Positions 12,893-23,756 of a stretch of DNA of 64,000 bases are shown piece after piece (the stretch's first letter is position 1; each line of letters opens with the position of its first letter). Source of the DNA: Andrena cerasifolii (lineage: Eukaryota > Arthropoda > Insecta > Hymenoptera > Andrenidae); NCBI RefSeq assembly GCF_050908995.1, contig NC_135120.1:9127433-9191432 (forward strand). The letters are read 5' to 3'. Below the pieces are notes generated by a model that was not told where the DNA came from, ran no database searches, and saw only the letters and a list, made by a program, of their open reading frames with translations. The position numbers and the translations under genes are program-made.

Positions 12893-13238
12893 TTACTGGG
12901 GGCAACAGGCTGGACGACCCGGCATCCTGTGGGAAATCGAGAACACGCGTTGCGAGGGCTGTGCTGCGGCAGTTTCCAGCGAGCGGCGCGGCTCCGCCGT
13001 TTGTGGTGTAGCGTAACGCCTGATCAGGTCGCACATCTCGTAGCAGAGGAAGCAGATGCCTATTATCAGAAACGTATCCATCGTATCGATTACCGTGCCC
13101 TCCTCAGTCACGGGTCGAATCAGTCCAGCGGGGGGTAACCTTGCGCCTCTTCTCTTTCAGCAGCTTCGCCAGACGCACCAAAAAGGTTCTCCGGAACGTG
13201 TCTCCTAGCTCCTCTGCGGTAAAGTCCTCGTGGCGATG
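12893..13238 (-). CDS. Candidate membrane-protein exon(s), apparently frameshifted
   Basis: Two minus-strand open segments meet at a run of six C (complement of 13130-13135). The upstream segment reads EELGDTFRR and LAKLLKEKRRKV with strongly coding-like codons (GTG CGT CTG GCG AAG CTG CTG). The downstream segment reads TVIDTMDTFLIIGICFLCY followed by EMCDLIRRY, which looks like one transmembrane helix, and ends in CCPQ and TAA. The two segments would be one frame if the run held five C. This could be an assembly error, a pseudogene, or two unrelated frames. An ATG in good context (A at -3, G at +4) lies just before the helix, so a 62-residue single-pass micropeptide is an alternative. A donor-like GTAAGC begins at 12896 and is in phase with a possible terminal exon at 11272-11350. 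I do not recognise the family. Confidence 0.35.
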
Positions 13239-13454
13239 TCAATCACCCGTCGCATTCACCGTGACAGTTCCCTTTGCACCGGAGACGCGCGTAAGCGATC
13301 GCGAAGGAAGCACGATCCTCGATATGAACGGTCGACCGTGTCATAAAACAGTCCCCTTGTCAGTCCCGCGAGCTTGGTCACGCGTGCGTGATTCGCTGGC
13401 TGCGACCGCAACGAACGGAGGGTACAGGTCAGGGACCGACGATCGAGCGAGACC

Positions 13455-13474
13455 GCTGACGTGTGGACGTCAGC
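13455..13474. promoter_or_regulatory. Perfect palindrome with two CRE half-sites
   Basis: GCTGACGT, four bases GTGG, then ACGTCAGC. Each arm contains TGACG/CGTCA, the half-site known for CREB/ATF-type bZIP factors, but the four-base spacer differs from the standard contiguous CRE. Binding is not shown by sequence alone. Confidence 0.35.
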
Positions 13475-13646
13475 GCGTCGTGACGCTGCTACCGACAGCG
13501 ACGTCGAGGCGGTTATTACGATCGTGGGGCACCGTGGATGATCTCAGCGTGGCCAGCGGCGCGGGTCCCGTGGAAAGCAGCCTCGTCGCGCGGTCATTGT
13601 TCGCGGTAGCCTTTAAGGGTTAAAACGGCGCACAATTGACGCGTGG

Positions 13647-13663
13647 CACACACACACACACAC
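13647..13663. repeat. (CA)n microsatellite
   Basis: About eight CA dinucleotides in a row within a GC-rich region. Confidence 0.85.
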
Positions 13664-13957
13664 TGATCTGGCAGGCAGGCGACGTAGCCTGTGGCTGGAG
13701 CGAGCTAGCGACGAGACACTCGCGCGTTCACGCGCGAATAGCTCGCGTGAATAGCTAGCGCCGAGAGGGAGCCACGTAGGGGCGGCGAGGAGGGTGGAGA
13801 AGCAAAACACAGACCATGTGAGCGAGGGTGCCTCGGGCTGGATTCGCCGACGTGTCACCGGCTGATCGTCTTTCACCCTCCACCGTCGCTGTGTATCTTC
13901 TTGGCGATTCGCGCGTTTACTCTTCCTACACCTCTACGGTAAACCGACACCGCGAGG

Positions 13958-14209
13958 ATGACGAACTCCTCCCCGAGAGCTGCAGCTGGGTACCAGCAGC
14001 ACCCTGTGCTCTTCTCGAGCAGCGTTCCCGTGGATGTCAGCCTCGGCTTCCAGCTGGTGGATGTGCCCGAACTGGGTCAACACAGCACGCAATTGTCGCG
14101 ATGGGACGCGGAAAGCGTGCACGTAGCGAGCGAAGCGAGCGATAGAGGCGCGGTATATCGGCGGGCTCGCAACGGGCCAGCGTATGACTACCAGATACTC
14201 TCGGCGTGA
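13958..14209 (+). CDS. Weak candidate exon of unknown protein
   Basis: An ATG frame of 83 codons with coding-like codon choice (GTG, CTC, TTC, AGC, CAG, CTG) in its first 45 codons. The stretch SVPVDVSLGFQLVDVPELGQ has alternating hydrophobic residues. It loosely recalls the first extracellular beta strands of Cys-loop receptor subunits, though about two residues shorter and without the following tryptophan block. An in-frame stop lies just upstream. Two minus-strand frames across the same DNA look equally coding-like because the segment is GC-rich, so the strand is not settled. No following exon was found. Confidence 0.2.
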   Translation: MTNSSPRAAAGYQQHPVLFSSSVPVDVSLGFQLVDVPELGQHSTQLSRWDAESVHVASEASDRGAVYRRARNGPAYDYQILSA

Positions 14210-14325
14210 GGGTGCGCCTTTACGAGGGTGGGCGGGTGGAAACGAGGGATGCTGGGCGACGGCGCGGCCCGCGGCGCCACCCCCAACCCCTCCGTGCTCG
14301 CAAAATCCACCAACCCCCTACCCTG

Positions 14326-14412
14326 CTTCTCTTCTCTTCTCTTCTCGCCTCTTCTCATTTCTTCTCTTCTCGTCTCTTCTCTTCTGTTCTGGTCTCTTCT
14401 CTGCCCTTCTCG
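14326..14412. repeat. Degenerate (CTTCT)n pyrimidine microsatellite
   Basis: Runs of CTTCT/CTCTT with interruptions (CGCCT, CATTT, GTTCT, GGTCT). The strong pyrimidine strand bias continues to about 14500 in a degraded form. It explains the leucine/serine-rich plus-strand frames at 14184-14644, which I do not accept as genes. Confidence 0.85.
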
Positions 14413-14419
14413 TAGCTTC

Positions 14420-15955
14420 CTCTACCTCGCTCCACTTCCCTCTCCTACGCGTTCGTCTTCTTCACCGCTACTCTCTTCTCCCTCTCCCTCCTCTTACCCT
14501 GTCGTTTACACTGACTCTAGGCACACTGTGCACCTAGTGCACGGCCTTATTCTTCTCCGTCTACGCGGCTCCTTTCCGCACTCATCTTCTCAATGTCGTT
14601 TACCTCGCGACTCTGCGGATGCTGGGGCACAGGCTCGCGGGTAGACGGCGCTCGATCTTTTCTTGCAAGGCGGTCGTTTCTTTGGTGATGGGATCTCTGG
14701 TGGGGTGTCTTACAAGGATATGTAATTTGAACCTCGGTGTTGGAGAATCCTTATGAATATGGAAGATAACGAGCCTCGGTATATTCGTGCGATTGAATGC
14801 ACTTTGAACGTGATTCTCGTAGCGCAGGGAAATTTCCTGCTCGTTCTATTTTCCTCTTCAACCACCCCTCCACGTTTCGTGGCTAAATTTTACCCCGCCG
14901 GGCTCGATACGACGGGGATGACTCCGAGTTTCTTGTTTTTGTTCCGCCCACGTGTGTTCCTCCCCATCCTCTCTCCCGTTTGACGCGACTTCTATTCTTC
15001 ACGATCGAACTCGCCCCGTGCCTCCCATTTGGCCATTGTGTCCATCGCGTTTCGGTAATTATCTGGACTGTTTGTGGACCGTTCTCCAGCCAGAGATCGA
15101 ACTGACGCACCCTTTGTTGCGCTTAATAACTCGGGCGAAATAACAGAATGCCTGAGAAGGGAAACCTATCGTGTGTTTCTGCCGAGTCATTCGATCAGCG
15201 GAATACAACTGAACAAATAAAACGCGTATATTTCAATTATTTTACTTCTCACCCCGCGAAATATTTTCCAACTGTAACGCGCCCCGCGGAAATTAGCGAT
15301 AGCGTATTGTTGACACGTACAGCGAGCGTTGTAGAGCCCTCGATGGGATGAATCGTTGAAGATGAAATGGAAATAGATAATGACGAGCAGAGTGGAGTGC
15401 ACGAATGTCGAGTGCGAGCGTTCTCGAACGCGGTAAAAAATCATTTTCATTTACCGAAGCAAGCGGATTATTACTCCGAGAAGCACCTGGCAACGTGGAT
15501 CCTCTCGAAAATTTCCCACTCTTCATAAAATTTAATTCCAGTCAAAAGCAAAAAAGCTTATGCGCGGTGAAATTGCTATTCGAGGAGCAACGATCCAAGT
15601 CGCTAGCAACCGACGACGCAACCCTTTTTTCCTCTGTGCAGCTAGCTTTTCGACATATCAATTTCAGCGAGTGCCTGCGCGATATTACATTACCGCTGGT
15701 GCCATTACGAAATAGAAGGACTCGGTTATCTTCTCGCGAATTCCTCGCGTTATTTCTCCGTTCCTTCGATCCCCCTGATCCCCGTCGCTCGCGTCTCTCT
15801 TTGGACTCCTTGTCCTGCTGAAGCCACGCTTCATGGTTCTTCGATATCCTCCTGCTTTCCACGCTTATGCTCTGCCAAGCCACTACAGGAACCTACTACT
15901 TCCCCCCGTTTCGTGTGCATCTTAACCATTTTTCTTCACGGTCCTAAAAGTATAC
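14420..15955. other. No recognised feature
   Basis: Mixed sequence with frames of 60-140 residues on both strands (for example 15405-15821 plus and 15542-15883 minus, which overlap). None has a domain or splice evidence. Confidence 0.55.
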
Positions 15956-15959
15956 TTAA

Positions 15960-16679
15960 GGGGAGAGCCCTATTTAGGACGCTAGGAATAAGGTGATTCT
16001 TGGGAATTTTTTTCTGAGAAACTGTTAAGCGGATCTTTTCCAAACTTTCAGGGTATTTTAGTTCACATTCCAACAATAAAAATTAATTTTTTCGTTACAA
16101 AGTGTTCGGTAGAAATGGAGATATATGAACACGTTCGTTAGGACTCGCGCGCCGGAGTTGCAAATTTGCGGTTGTAATGGTAGCCCCAATTCTTCCCTGA
16201 AAAAACAAGGATTTTCTTATTTCTAGTACAATTATATTGTCGATGAACCTAACAAACGGGAAAAAAATTAAAAGTTGGTAAATTGGTGGGACTTGAAAGA
16301 AAACGTTACGATTCTGCTCCAAGATATTTCGTACTATTTATGGAAAAAGACTTGTTCAATTCAATTTATTTATCAATGTTATAGGTCCATCGACAATATA
16401 ATTATACTAGAAATAAGAAAAACCTTGGTTTTTTTATTTCAGGGAAGAATTTGGGCCATCATTTCAATCGCAAATTTGCAACCCCGGCGTGCGAGTCCTA
16501 ACAAACTTGTTCATATATCTCCATTTCTACCGAACACTTTGTAACGAAAAAATTAATTTTTATTGTTGGAATGTGAACTAAAATACCCTGAAAGTTTGGA
16601 AAAGATCCGCTCAGCAGTTTCTTAGAAAAAAATTCCCAAGGATCACGTTATTCCTAGCGTCCTAAATAGGGCTTCCCCC
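15960..16679. mobile_element. 720-bp fold-back TIR element
   Basis: TTAA borders both ends (15956-15959 and 16680-16683). The element starts GGGGAGAGCCCTATTTAG and ends with the inverted sequence GGGCTTCCCCC. The arms, about 15960-16253 and 16384-16679, are reverse complements over nearly 300 bp with scattered mismatches, leaving a central loop of about 130 bp. There is no transposase frame; the two small frames at 16095-16322 and 16275-16544 are mirror images created by the palindrome. The flanks fit either a TA target (Tc1/mariner-like, element starting AGGGG) or TTAA. Confidence 0.85.
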
Positions 16680-16683
16680 TTAA

Positions 16684-19518
16684 GTAATCCATCACAAAGT
16701 GACACGATTTTATTAGTCACTTAGGCGAATGCATTGCGTCATTTACCTGGCGATAAGTGAATGCTCGTGTCCTGTTATATTTGGCACGCGCTTGCCAGAA
16801 AAGTATGTAATTATTGGTGCTTTTCGCTTGATTGCGATGTCGTGGGATATCTATTCCGACCGAACAGAAATGCGCAATAATTTTGCCCGGCTTGGCGGAA
16901 CTCCGCGATTGTTGCAAGATAAAAGCAACTTTGCCTTTTCGACTAAAACCGCGCCTGTTTCATTTTCCCGCCGACCCGCTGTAACCACGAACGTTTCAGC
17001 CTGCACATAGAAAAATTTCCCCATTTTTTATTGGCGGCCCGATTGTTTCCGATTTCGCAGCAAAAAAGACCGACTTCCCATTTCGCAGCTGCAGCTACGA
17101 TTGTTTCAGAGTACAACGGGTGGAGGAAAAAAGTTTCCATTTCGAACCGGTGCCCTCTCGATTATTCCATGGAAAAAAGCAGCTTCTCGTTCCCCGGCGG
17201 AACCTCGATTGTTCCGGAATTCGGGGAAAAGCGGGTTCTGGGGTGGAACGAACGGCGAATAAATGCGCGAAACGATAACTTGCGAGTTCCATTAAACGAC
17301 GCCCTGCATGCTGCAGTGAGAATTAACCATACGGGGTCACGAGGGTAACGGTGGTTGAAAATCCTACCATATTACACGCAAAATGTCAGGATCATTAGAG
17401 TTTTAAGTGGATAGCTGTTACATTTATTACTGACTCGTCAAGGATTTCCAATTATCAAAAGAGGAAATTAAATTTTTTAACGATTATATGTTACGGAGTT
17501 TTTTGAATCATCGGGTTCAGGATGTTCCCTCGTAAGAGCCCAAAGAAGGGATTAAAAGGGACAGAGAGCAACTTTTCATTTTGTGTCGAAGCAGGAACAG
17601 ATTTTTCAGAGGGAATATTCAAGCAAGGAAGTTCATCGCCCAGCCCTGAGCCAACGTATTGTCGTGAATGAAGAACTTCAGCAAGCTTATAAACGGATAA
17701 ATCTAGTTACCTACGGCAGACATTGCTTGCTGGTATATTGGACGAACCCAGATTTGTCGGAGAGAATGAAAATTTGGCAAAATGGGAGCACACCGGGGCA
17801 CCAAAAACACCCTACGTGATAGTAGAACATGATTCGTAGAAATCGACTTCATTTTTAGCTGGCCTTGTGATCCATTTGCCCCTGTCTACTTAACTAATGA
17901 TCATCCATATTGCGCTACTACTGTCGCATCATTTATTTGTTGGCTGTTCACCAGTTCTTCCAAGATTCCTCTGCCGCTCATTCAAACCTCCCCTAGTAGT
18001 CTCCTCTAGTAGTATATCGTGCCACGTCTTTACACGCTATCCAGCAGCAAAGTAACTGCCACTGTGCTGATGCACTTATCGCCCTGGCACCCTTAACGAG
18101 CACTCCGACAGCGTGTACCTATTCCTAGTATACTTCCATTCCTGTCGCGAGGTTAACCATGAAATCCAGCCGACATTAGCCGCGCGCGCGCTGCTTTCTG
18201 CACGCTCCAGAGCAAGCGTAACGCGACTCCAAGTAATTCGCCGCGAATTCCGCCGGTCGATTCGAAAATTAACTCTCCGTAACGACACGGTGCACCGACG
18301 GCTTGAGCGCGGTTTCCGTGTAATCGTAGCCGTTGCTAATGGGGCTTATGGATTCCTGCGGAATGGCCACTGTCGATGGTCCTGCGCCGTGCACGCTGCT
18401 GCACGTGCCGCGTCCGGGCGACGCGTCCCCGTCCGCAAACGAATAAATCGCGGGCGCGTTTCCACCGCCCGGGACAATGCTCTCCGCCTGCAAGCTTTGG
18501 CCAGGCTTTGAACAAGTCCCAGTGGCGGTTTTATGGGGTAACTTTGCGCGAGGAACACGGCACAAAGCCGCGGCGGTCATGAATATGGAGAAAGTGACGT
18601 CGCGTTTAAGTGGTACAAGGTTCAGTGGATTCGCAACGGCGGGCGATTTCAGGGATGGCGTTGTTGGGGCGAACTCGCGTTTACAGCAGCGTGCGCTCCA
18701 ATATTTGGATGAAGCGTTGGTACAAAGCCAGTGGCTGGTACAGCTGTCGCGACCAAGTGGACTTTGCTGGCCCACGTCTGCCGGTATCTTTTACGGCGCG
18801 ATTGTTCGACGAGCCGTGAATGAAGGGAATCAAGGAAACACTGGCTGGCAGGCATTGTTTTCCATGCGGGGGCGGAGGCAAAAATCCGTCGGCCATTACG
18901 GTAATTGAAAAGGAAAGCCTCGATGAGGCAGGGTCGAACGGCCGTGCTCGAGTTCGCTCTCAATTAGGTGGCTCGACTCGGCTAGGGCCACTCACGGAAT
19001 TAGATTTCCCTGAGTAACATACAAATGTTGGACCTGTCGCGGCGCTTGCCACCCGTTTCATGGCGTACACCGTGCAACATTCTTCTCCCTTGGCAAAAGG
19101 TCGTTTAATTTTTCAGCGTTGTAACGCTCCGCCCGGGCCAACGCTAACTCGCCCCCGAGACTTTTTCTCGGGAACTGACCGAGTTCATTAAAGGCGCAAT
19201 TAAACTCCCACGGAACTTGGCGGGAACTGTTCGCCGCGAGCAGCCGCGGGTGCATCACTGCGAGCCCCGTAAGCTGACGATCAGAGCTGGCTGTTTATCG
19301 ATAAGCGGTTACGGAGGATGCTTTACCCTAACTGGGATAAAATCTACCCCGCTGGGAACCTTTACGTGGGGAGACAAAGTTTGCTCGGTACACGATAAAA
19401 CGTAGGTACCTACCTACTTTTAAAACAGATTTCTAAGGGGCAAAACGAATGGGGAATCTCGTTTCCGTACTCTTATTGTTAGACTTTACTATACGATGAG
19501 TTCTCATGCAGCGAGAGA
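16684..19518. other. No supported gene; one solo transposon end
   Basis: GC-rich from about 18180 with many overlapping frames on both strands (18113-18963), including minus 18269-18775 at 168 residues; none has a recognisable domain. A solo end of the TAA-flanked family lies at 17491-17534. Confidence 0.5.
17491..17534. mobile_element. Solo right end of the TAA-flanked TIR family
   Basis: The string matches the right terminus of 25904-26314 and 43778-44212: TTTTTTGAAT, a CGGGTTC-like core, GGATGTTCCCTCGTAAG at the edge. It also retains the TAA flank. No opposite arm is visible, so the copy is truncated. Confidence 0.5.
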
Positions 19519-19520
19519 TA

Positions 19521-20212
19521 AGGTAAAAGTACCTATTATGGAACAAAATTCTGTAAAGATTAGAATTTTCATCAAATTCGAGTCAATAAATTTACAAAAT
19601 GTTAAAAAATCTTTTAACTATACAAAAGACCAGTTCTGTTAGAAATAAAATTGACTTTTTATAACTTAATCTAATGTATAAAATTAATTTTATTAACAAA
19701 ATACTAATAGGACTCGTATGTACCTATTATGAAACGATATTTCCGCACCTGTACAGCTGTTCCATAAATTATGTCCCCATTATGAAACAGGGGGAAACAC
19801 GTAAATCTACTGCTTTTAAATTTACTTTGTTATTCGATTCTAGTTTTTAAGGTTTTTAATTATATAGAGACGGAAAGAACAAAGGGAAATTAATTCATAA
19901 CACGCACCAAATAATTAAAAAATGACGTATAAATTTGAAAGAATTGTTTTATATATACCTGCGTTGCTGCTATTAATATTCCATGTATTTTTTGTTAAAT
20001 CAATAGGTGCTTCTTCATTAGCAATCTCGAAACTTTCAATATTATCTAAGATAATTAATTAATCTAATGGTTCATTACTAATTATATTATATTTATTTTG
20101 TGTCGAACAAATTTCTGCAATTCCTAATAATCCCTAAAACTATATTAAAATCACATTGTTGATGAAACTGTTCCCTAAAATGGACAATGTTTCATAATAG
20201 GTACTTTTACCT
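19521..20212. mobile_element. 692-bp TA-flanked TIR element with internal motif copies
   Basis: The ends are AGGTAAAAGTACCTATTATG and its inverted copy, with TA on both sides (19519-19520 and 20213-20214), which fits a Tc1/mariner-type target. The terminal word CCTATTATGAAAC recurs inside near 19717 and, degraded, near 19775, with an inverted relative near 19761. The interior is AT-rich and noncoding. This is an internally repetitive non-autonomous element rather than a simple palindrome. Confidence 0.8.
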
Positions 20213-20214
20213 TA

Positions 20215-22731
20215 CTCGCCTGAACATTGTTCCTGCTCAGCGCAGTTGAACTTACACTCCTATCTCCGAGTGCCTCTCCACACTCTTTGCTGCGTCACCG
20301 GATGACACAACCATAGAGTTGCCATAGATGCACGTAGAATTCCACTAGAGAACAGTAGCGGCGCGGCGTAACGCGGCACAGTCACATGCAAGGATTCCGT
20401 CTTGGGCTGGAATCACGGTAAGCTCGCGTAATTACAGGTAGGCTGCGAGCAGTGCTTCTCCTGGTAAGCCGATAATTGGTGCCTGTTCGGCACAGATAAG
20501 GTCACAAGCCCATCGACCGGCCTGTCGAATCTGGGAACTTCCGCTTAATTGCTTCGTATTTCCGACAATATGACTGTTTGCCTCTGTTCAGTGATATTCG
20601 CCGTCGACTCGGCTCGCCTCCTTCGTCGCTCTGATTTTCATTTCACGAAGCCTCGCGTCACAAGGTTCCCCACGACCTTCGCGATCCAGGATTACGGAGA
20701 GAGATCATCGTTTCGACACTTTAACGAGCTCGACCATTCCCCGCGGGTGTATCGTCGGAGATTTTTATTTGCCTCTCGAATTTGACTGTTGGTGAAAATT
20801 CAGGTGAATATCTATCCGGTGGCACTCGATCGCGATAAACGATTGGGAGAAACGGTTACAGTTGGGTTTGACAGTCACTGGGGGCAATATTATAACGCGT
20901 GCCAGTCACTGACGCTGAAGGGGGTAGGTAGTTTAAACGAAGCTCGACAATCGGGAACTGTTAAATATCGCGACCGGGGAATAAAGGGATTGGCGGGTTA
21001 GAAAGGACTTAATCGAGTGAAAAATTTCCACTGGCACGCCGGTAGAGTCTCTTTCTGAAATACGCGAATTTTATACGTACCGTTCTACTTCGAAGCTGGC
21101 CTAGATAGAAGTAAGAAGTACACTGCCCGTTCGGTACTCGAAATTATGTTACTTCACAGTCGGGAATATTCTACAAGAGAAGGTCACCCAGGCGTGCAGT
21201 AATGTCATGAAGCCAGCCCTCTAGTGGCCGAACGCAAATGCCCTCATTCTACGGGAACTTCGGCGGCGCATTTCCCGAAAGCATCGAACGCGCCGCGGGG
21301 GGAATTCGTTTGATATTTACAAAAAAAAAAAAGCAGAAGAGAAACTGAAAATAGGACACGCAAGAAAGGGGTAACGTATTTATGCTGCACTCGAGGCGAC
21401 TTGCAAGGGCGGTCGCATTTTCAGCGCGGCTCCGCCACTAGGAATATGAGTTTCTGTTTACTAAGCAAAGAGGGAGGAAGGTGGGTGTGCATCGGAAGAA
21501 TATTCGATACGCAGCGTGCATTCGATAATCACAAGGCCCCCGGAAAGCTTCATCTCATTGGCGGGGCTTTCAATCAATACGGGCGAACGAATTTAACAAA
21601 CCCATTCGCTTGTTTAACCGGGGGAGTTTCAGCAGCCACTACAGCTCAACGGCACGGAGGGCCAGTGGCAAAGATTTGCAGTGGTCTCGAGCGTGCTAGA
21701 GAGAACCGATTTCATCGAGCATGCCCCTCCAGTTCCTCGTGTACAGTAATTTCGTAGTCGACGTCGATTAATCCGGTTCACGTATCGCTGGTCACCTTCG
21801 CGCGCATCGTTCTACGGGAGAAGTACCGCTGCTACTCCGAAATTCCAACCCCATTTTACAAATCAGTCCTCAAAACGACGTATACACATCCGGCCGAAGA
21901 AAAATTAACAGTAAATTAGATCAGTCGTTTCTAACTCACTTCGTATTACAAGCAGCAGGAATAAGAGTTCCACGAAAAAAAAGAGAACTGTTATAGGGCA
22001 ATTCGACGAGTCGTTGGCTCGACTTGGCGCGATCCATAAAGTGATCGATACTTCCCCTCGGCGTGCCATGTACCGCGTCGGTAAAACCTTAATCTTCGCC
22101 GCTCCACCTGGCATATTTTATGCGAACGGTTATCTGCGGCAAGATACGAGCGCGGATGGCTGATAAAAATAAATCCTCGCGCGAATTACAATAAAAACAG
22201 ACCGGTGGTTAAATGGACGGACCGTTAATTCCCTGGCTGTCGACCGCATTAAAGCCGACCGTGATCCATTGGAACGCGGAACGGGGTCAGTTCTGCTAAC
22301 TAAAATGGTTTCATCGATAACTATACCGGAGGCTGCCGTCGAAGGTGGGATATTTAACACGTACCAATGCATTCGCCCGTGGACACACACGCGGCCGTGC
22401 TCCACCACTTCGCCAACTCCGCATAGAAACGTCGCCCTGCCCGACTATTGATATATTTCGACGTTTACGACTTGGAGTAACTTTGCCTAATATACGGCCA
22501 GACTTGGATTGTAAATTTCCTCACTTCCGAATATGTACCCGTTCCAGGACCATCCAGGCATTCTCTAGAACCCCTGCGCTGCGGCCCCCTATTTACTTGC
22601 GCGCCCCTAAACTGCCCCGGCAGGGTGAGAGGCGAAGAGAGAGCAAGGGGCGAAGGGTAAAGACGCTGGGAGTGCAGTGGTGGTCAAAAGAAATTCTAAA
22701 AAGCAATGAAAATCAGACACACCACAATAAT
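20215..22731. other. No recognised feature
   Basis: Mixed sequence with short frames on both strands. A run of 12 A near 21320 is the only simple repeat of note. The 156-residue plus frame at 22345-22815 runs into the hAT-type element at 22740 and has no domain. Confidence 0.55.
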
Positions 22732-22739
22732 TCGGGAAT

Positions 22740-22986
22740 CAGCGGCGCATCCAGAGGGGAAGGGAGAGGTCAAAGGGCTCTGGCACCCCCAACGAAAAGG
22801 GAAAAAGGAGATTAATGTAACCACGATTGAAGTAATTTAAGAGCTTTGTAAAGAGAAAAGAAAACTGGATTATATTCGTTAAATAAATTTTTCAAAGCGC
22901 TTAATGAATTTTATTGAATTTGCAATGAAAATATTTTTGTCCGTTCAACTCGGGTCCCCCAAGATTAAATCCCGAGTGCGCTACTG
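22740..22986. mobile_element. hAT-type MITE with 8-bp target duplication
   Basis: The ends are CAGCGGCGCATCCAG and, inverted, CAGTAGCGCACTCGG. The flanks TCGGGAAT (22732-22739) and CCGGGAAT (22987-22994) differ at one of eight positions. An 8-bp duplication with CA(G)...(C)TG ends is the known mark of the hAT superfamily. At 247 bp it has no coding capacity. Confidence 0.75.
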
Positions 22987-23066
22987 CCGGGAATAATGAT
23001 TATTAAACGATCTACGCGTATTTCGCACGTGAAGTTCGTTTATTAACTTACCTTGTATATCGTTTA

Positions 23067-23754
23067 GGGGGTGATGCTTAGTCAGGAGGCCGAAAAGAGG
23101 GTGGTCTTTGGAAATTTTTTACTCAAAAGCTACAACACATTTCTCAAAAAATCTTTTTTCCTTTTAAGGATTGCATCTAGTACTGTGCATCGTAATTATT
23201 TTATTTAAAAATATTTAGTAATAAGTAAGTTATTGTCCATCACTTGAAGGTTCTCTAAAAAAAAGGCTTCATCTAAAATAAAAAATTCAAAAGAATTTAC
23301 TTATATTATATTATCTAGTATTTGAACGAAGGATTTTTTTATCCGATGCTTAGTTTTCTTTTGATTGACGAAAATCAGACAAGATTTATGATAAAAATTG
23401 AAACTTTTACTTTAAACTTCAGCCATTTTTCCCCAAATCAATATTTCGAAAAATCCTTCGTTCAAATACTAGACAATACAATATAATAAGTAAATTCTTT
23501 TGAATTTTTTATTTTAGATGATCGACTTTCGAGCAGCAGTGGTTACCGCAGAAGCCTTTTTTTTAGAGAACCTTCGAGTGATAGACAATAACTCAGTTAC
23601 TGATAAATATTTTTAAATAAAAAAAATACGATGCACGGTACTAGATGCATTCCTTAAAAGGAAAAAAGATTTTTTGAGAAATGTGTTATAGCTTTTGAGT
23701 AAAAAATTTCCAAAGACCACCCTTTTTTCGGCCTCTTGACTGAGCATAACCCCT
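23067..23754. mobile_element. Fold-back element, copy 1 of a two-copy family
   Basis: The left end GGGGGTGATGCTTAGTCAGG is mirrored at the right by CTGAGCATAACCCC, with TA outside both ends (23065-23066 and 23755-23756). The arms are reverse complements for about 270 bp around a loop of roughly 130 bp. The same element occurs at 39805-40520. This copy lacks about 30 bp in its left arm (the block reading GACCACTGCTGCTCGAAAG in copy 2), although its right arm keeps the mirror of that block. No coding frame. Confidence 0.9.
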
Positions 23755-23756
23755 TA

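Larger units (their letters stand above)
13239..13957. promoter_or_regulatory. GC-rich, CpG-rich stretch between two candidate exons
   Basis: No convincing coding on either strand; the 160-residue plus frame at 13141-13623 is antisense to the better minus-strand candidate and shows no domain. The stretch holds a CRE-like palindrome (13455-13474) and a (CA)n microsatellite. If the flanking candidates are real and divergent, this would be the place for a shared promoter region, but no TATA box or initiator stands out. This is inference only. Confidence 0.2.

Noticed and set aside
13141..13623. 160-residue plus frame
   Set aside because: Antisense to the better minus-strand candidate and extends across a CpG-rich stretch without any domain.
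14184..14644. Leucine/serine-rich plus frames
   Set aside because: They are translations of the CTTCT-type microsatellite and its degraded flank.
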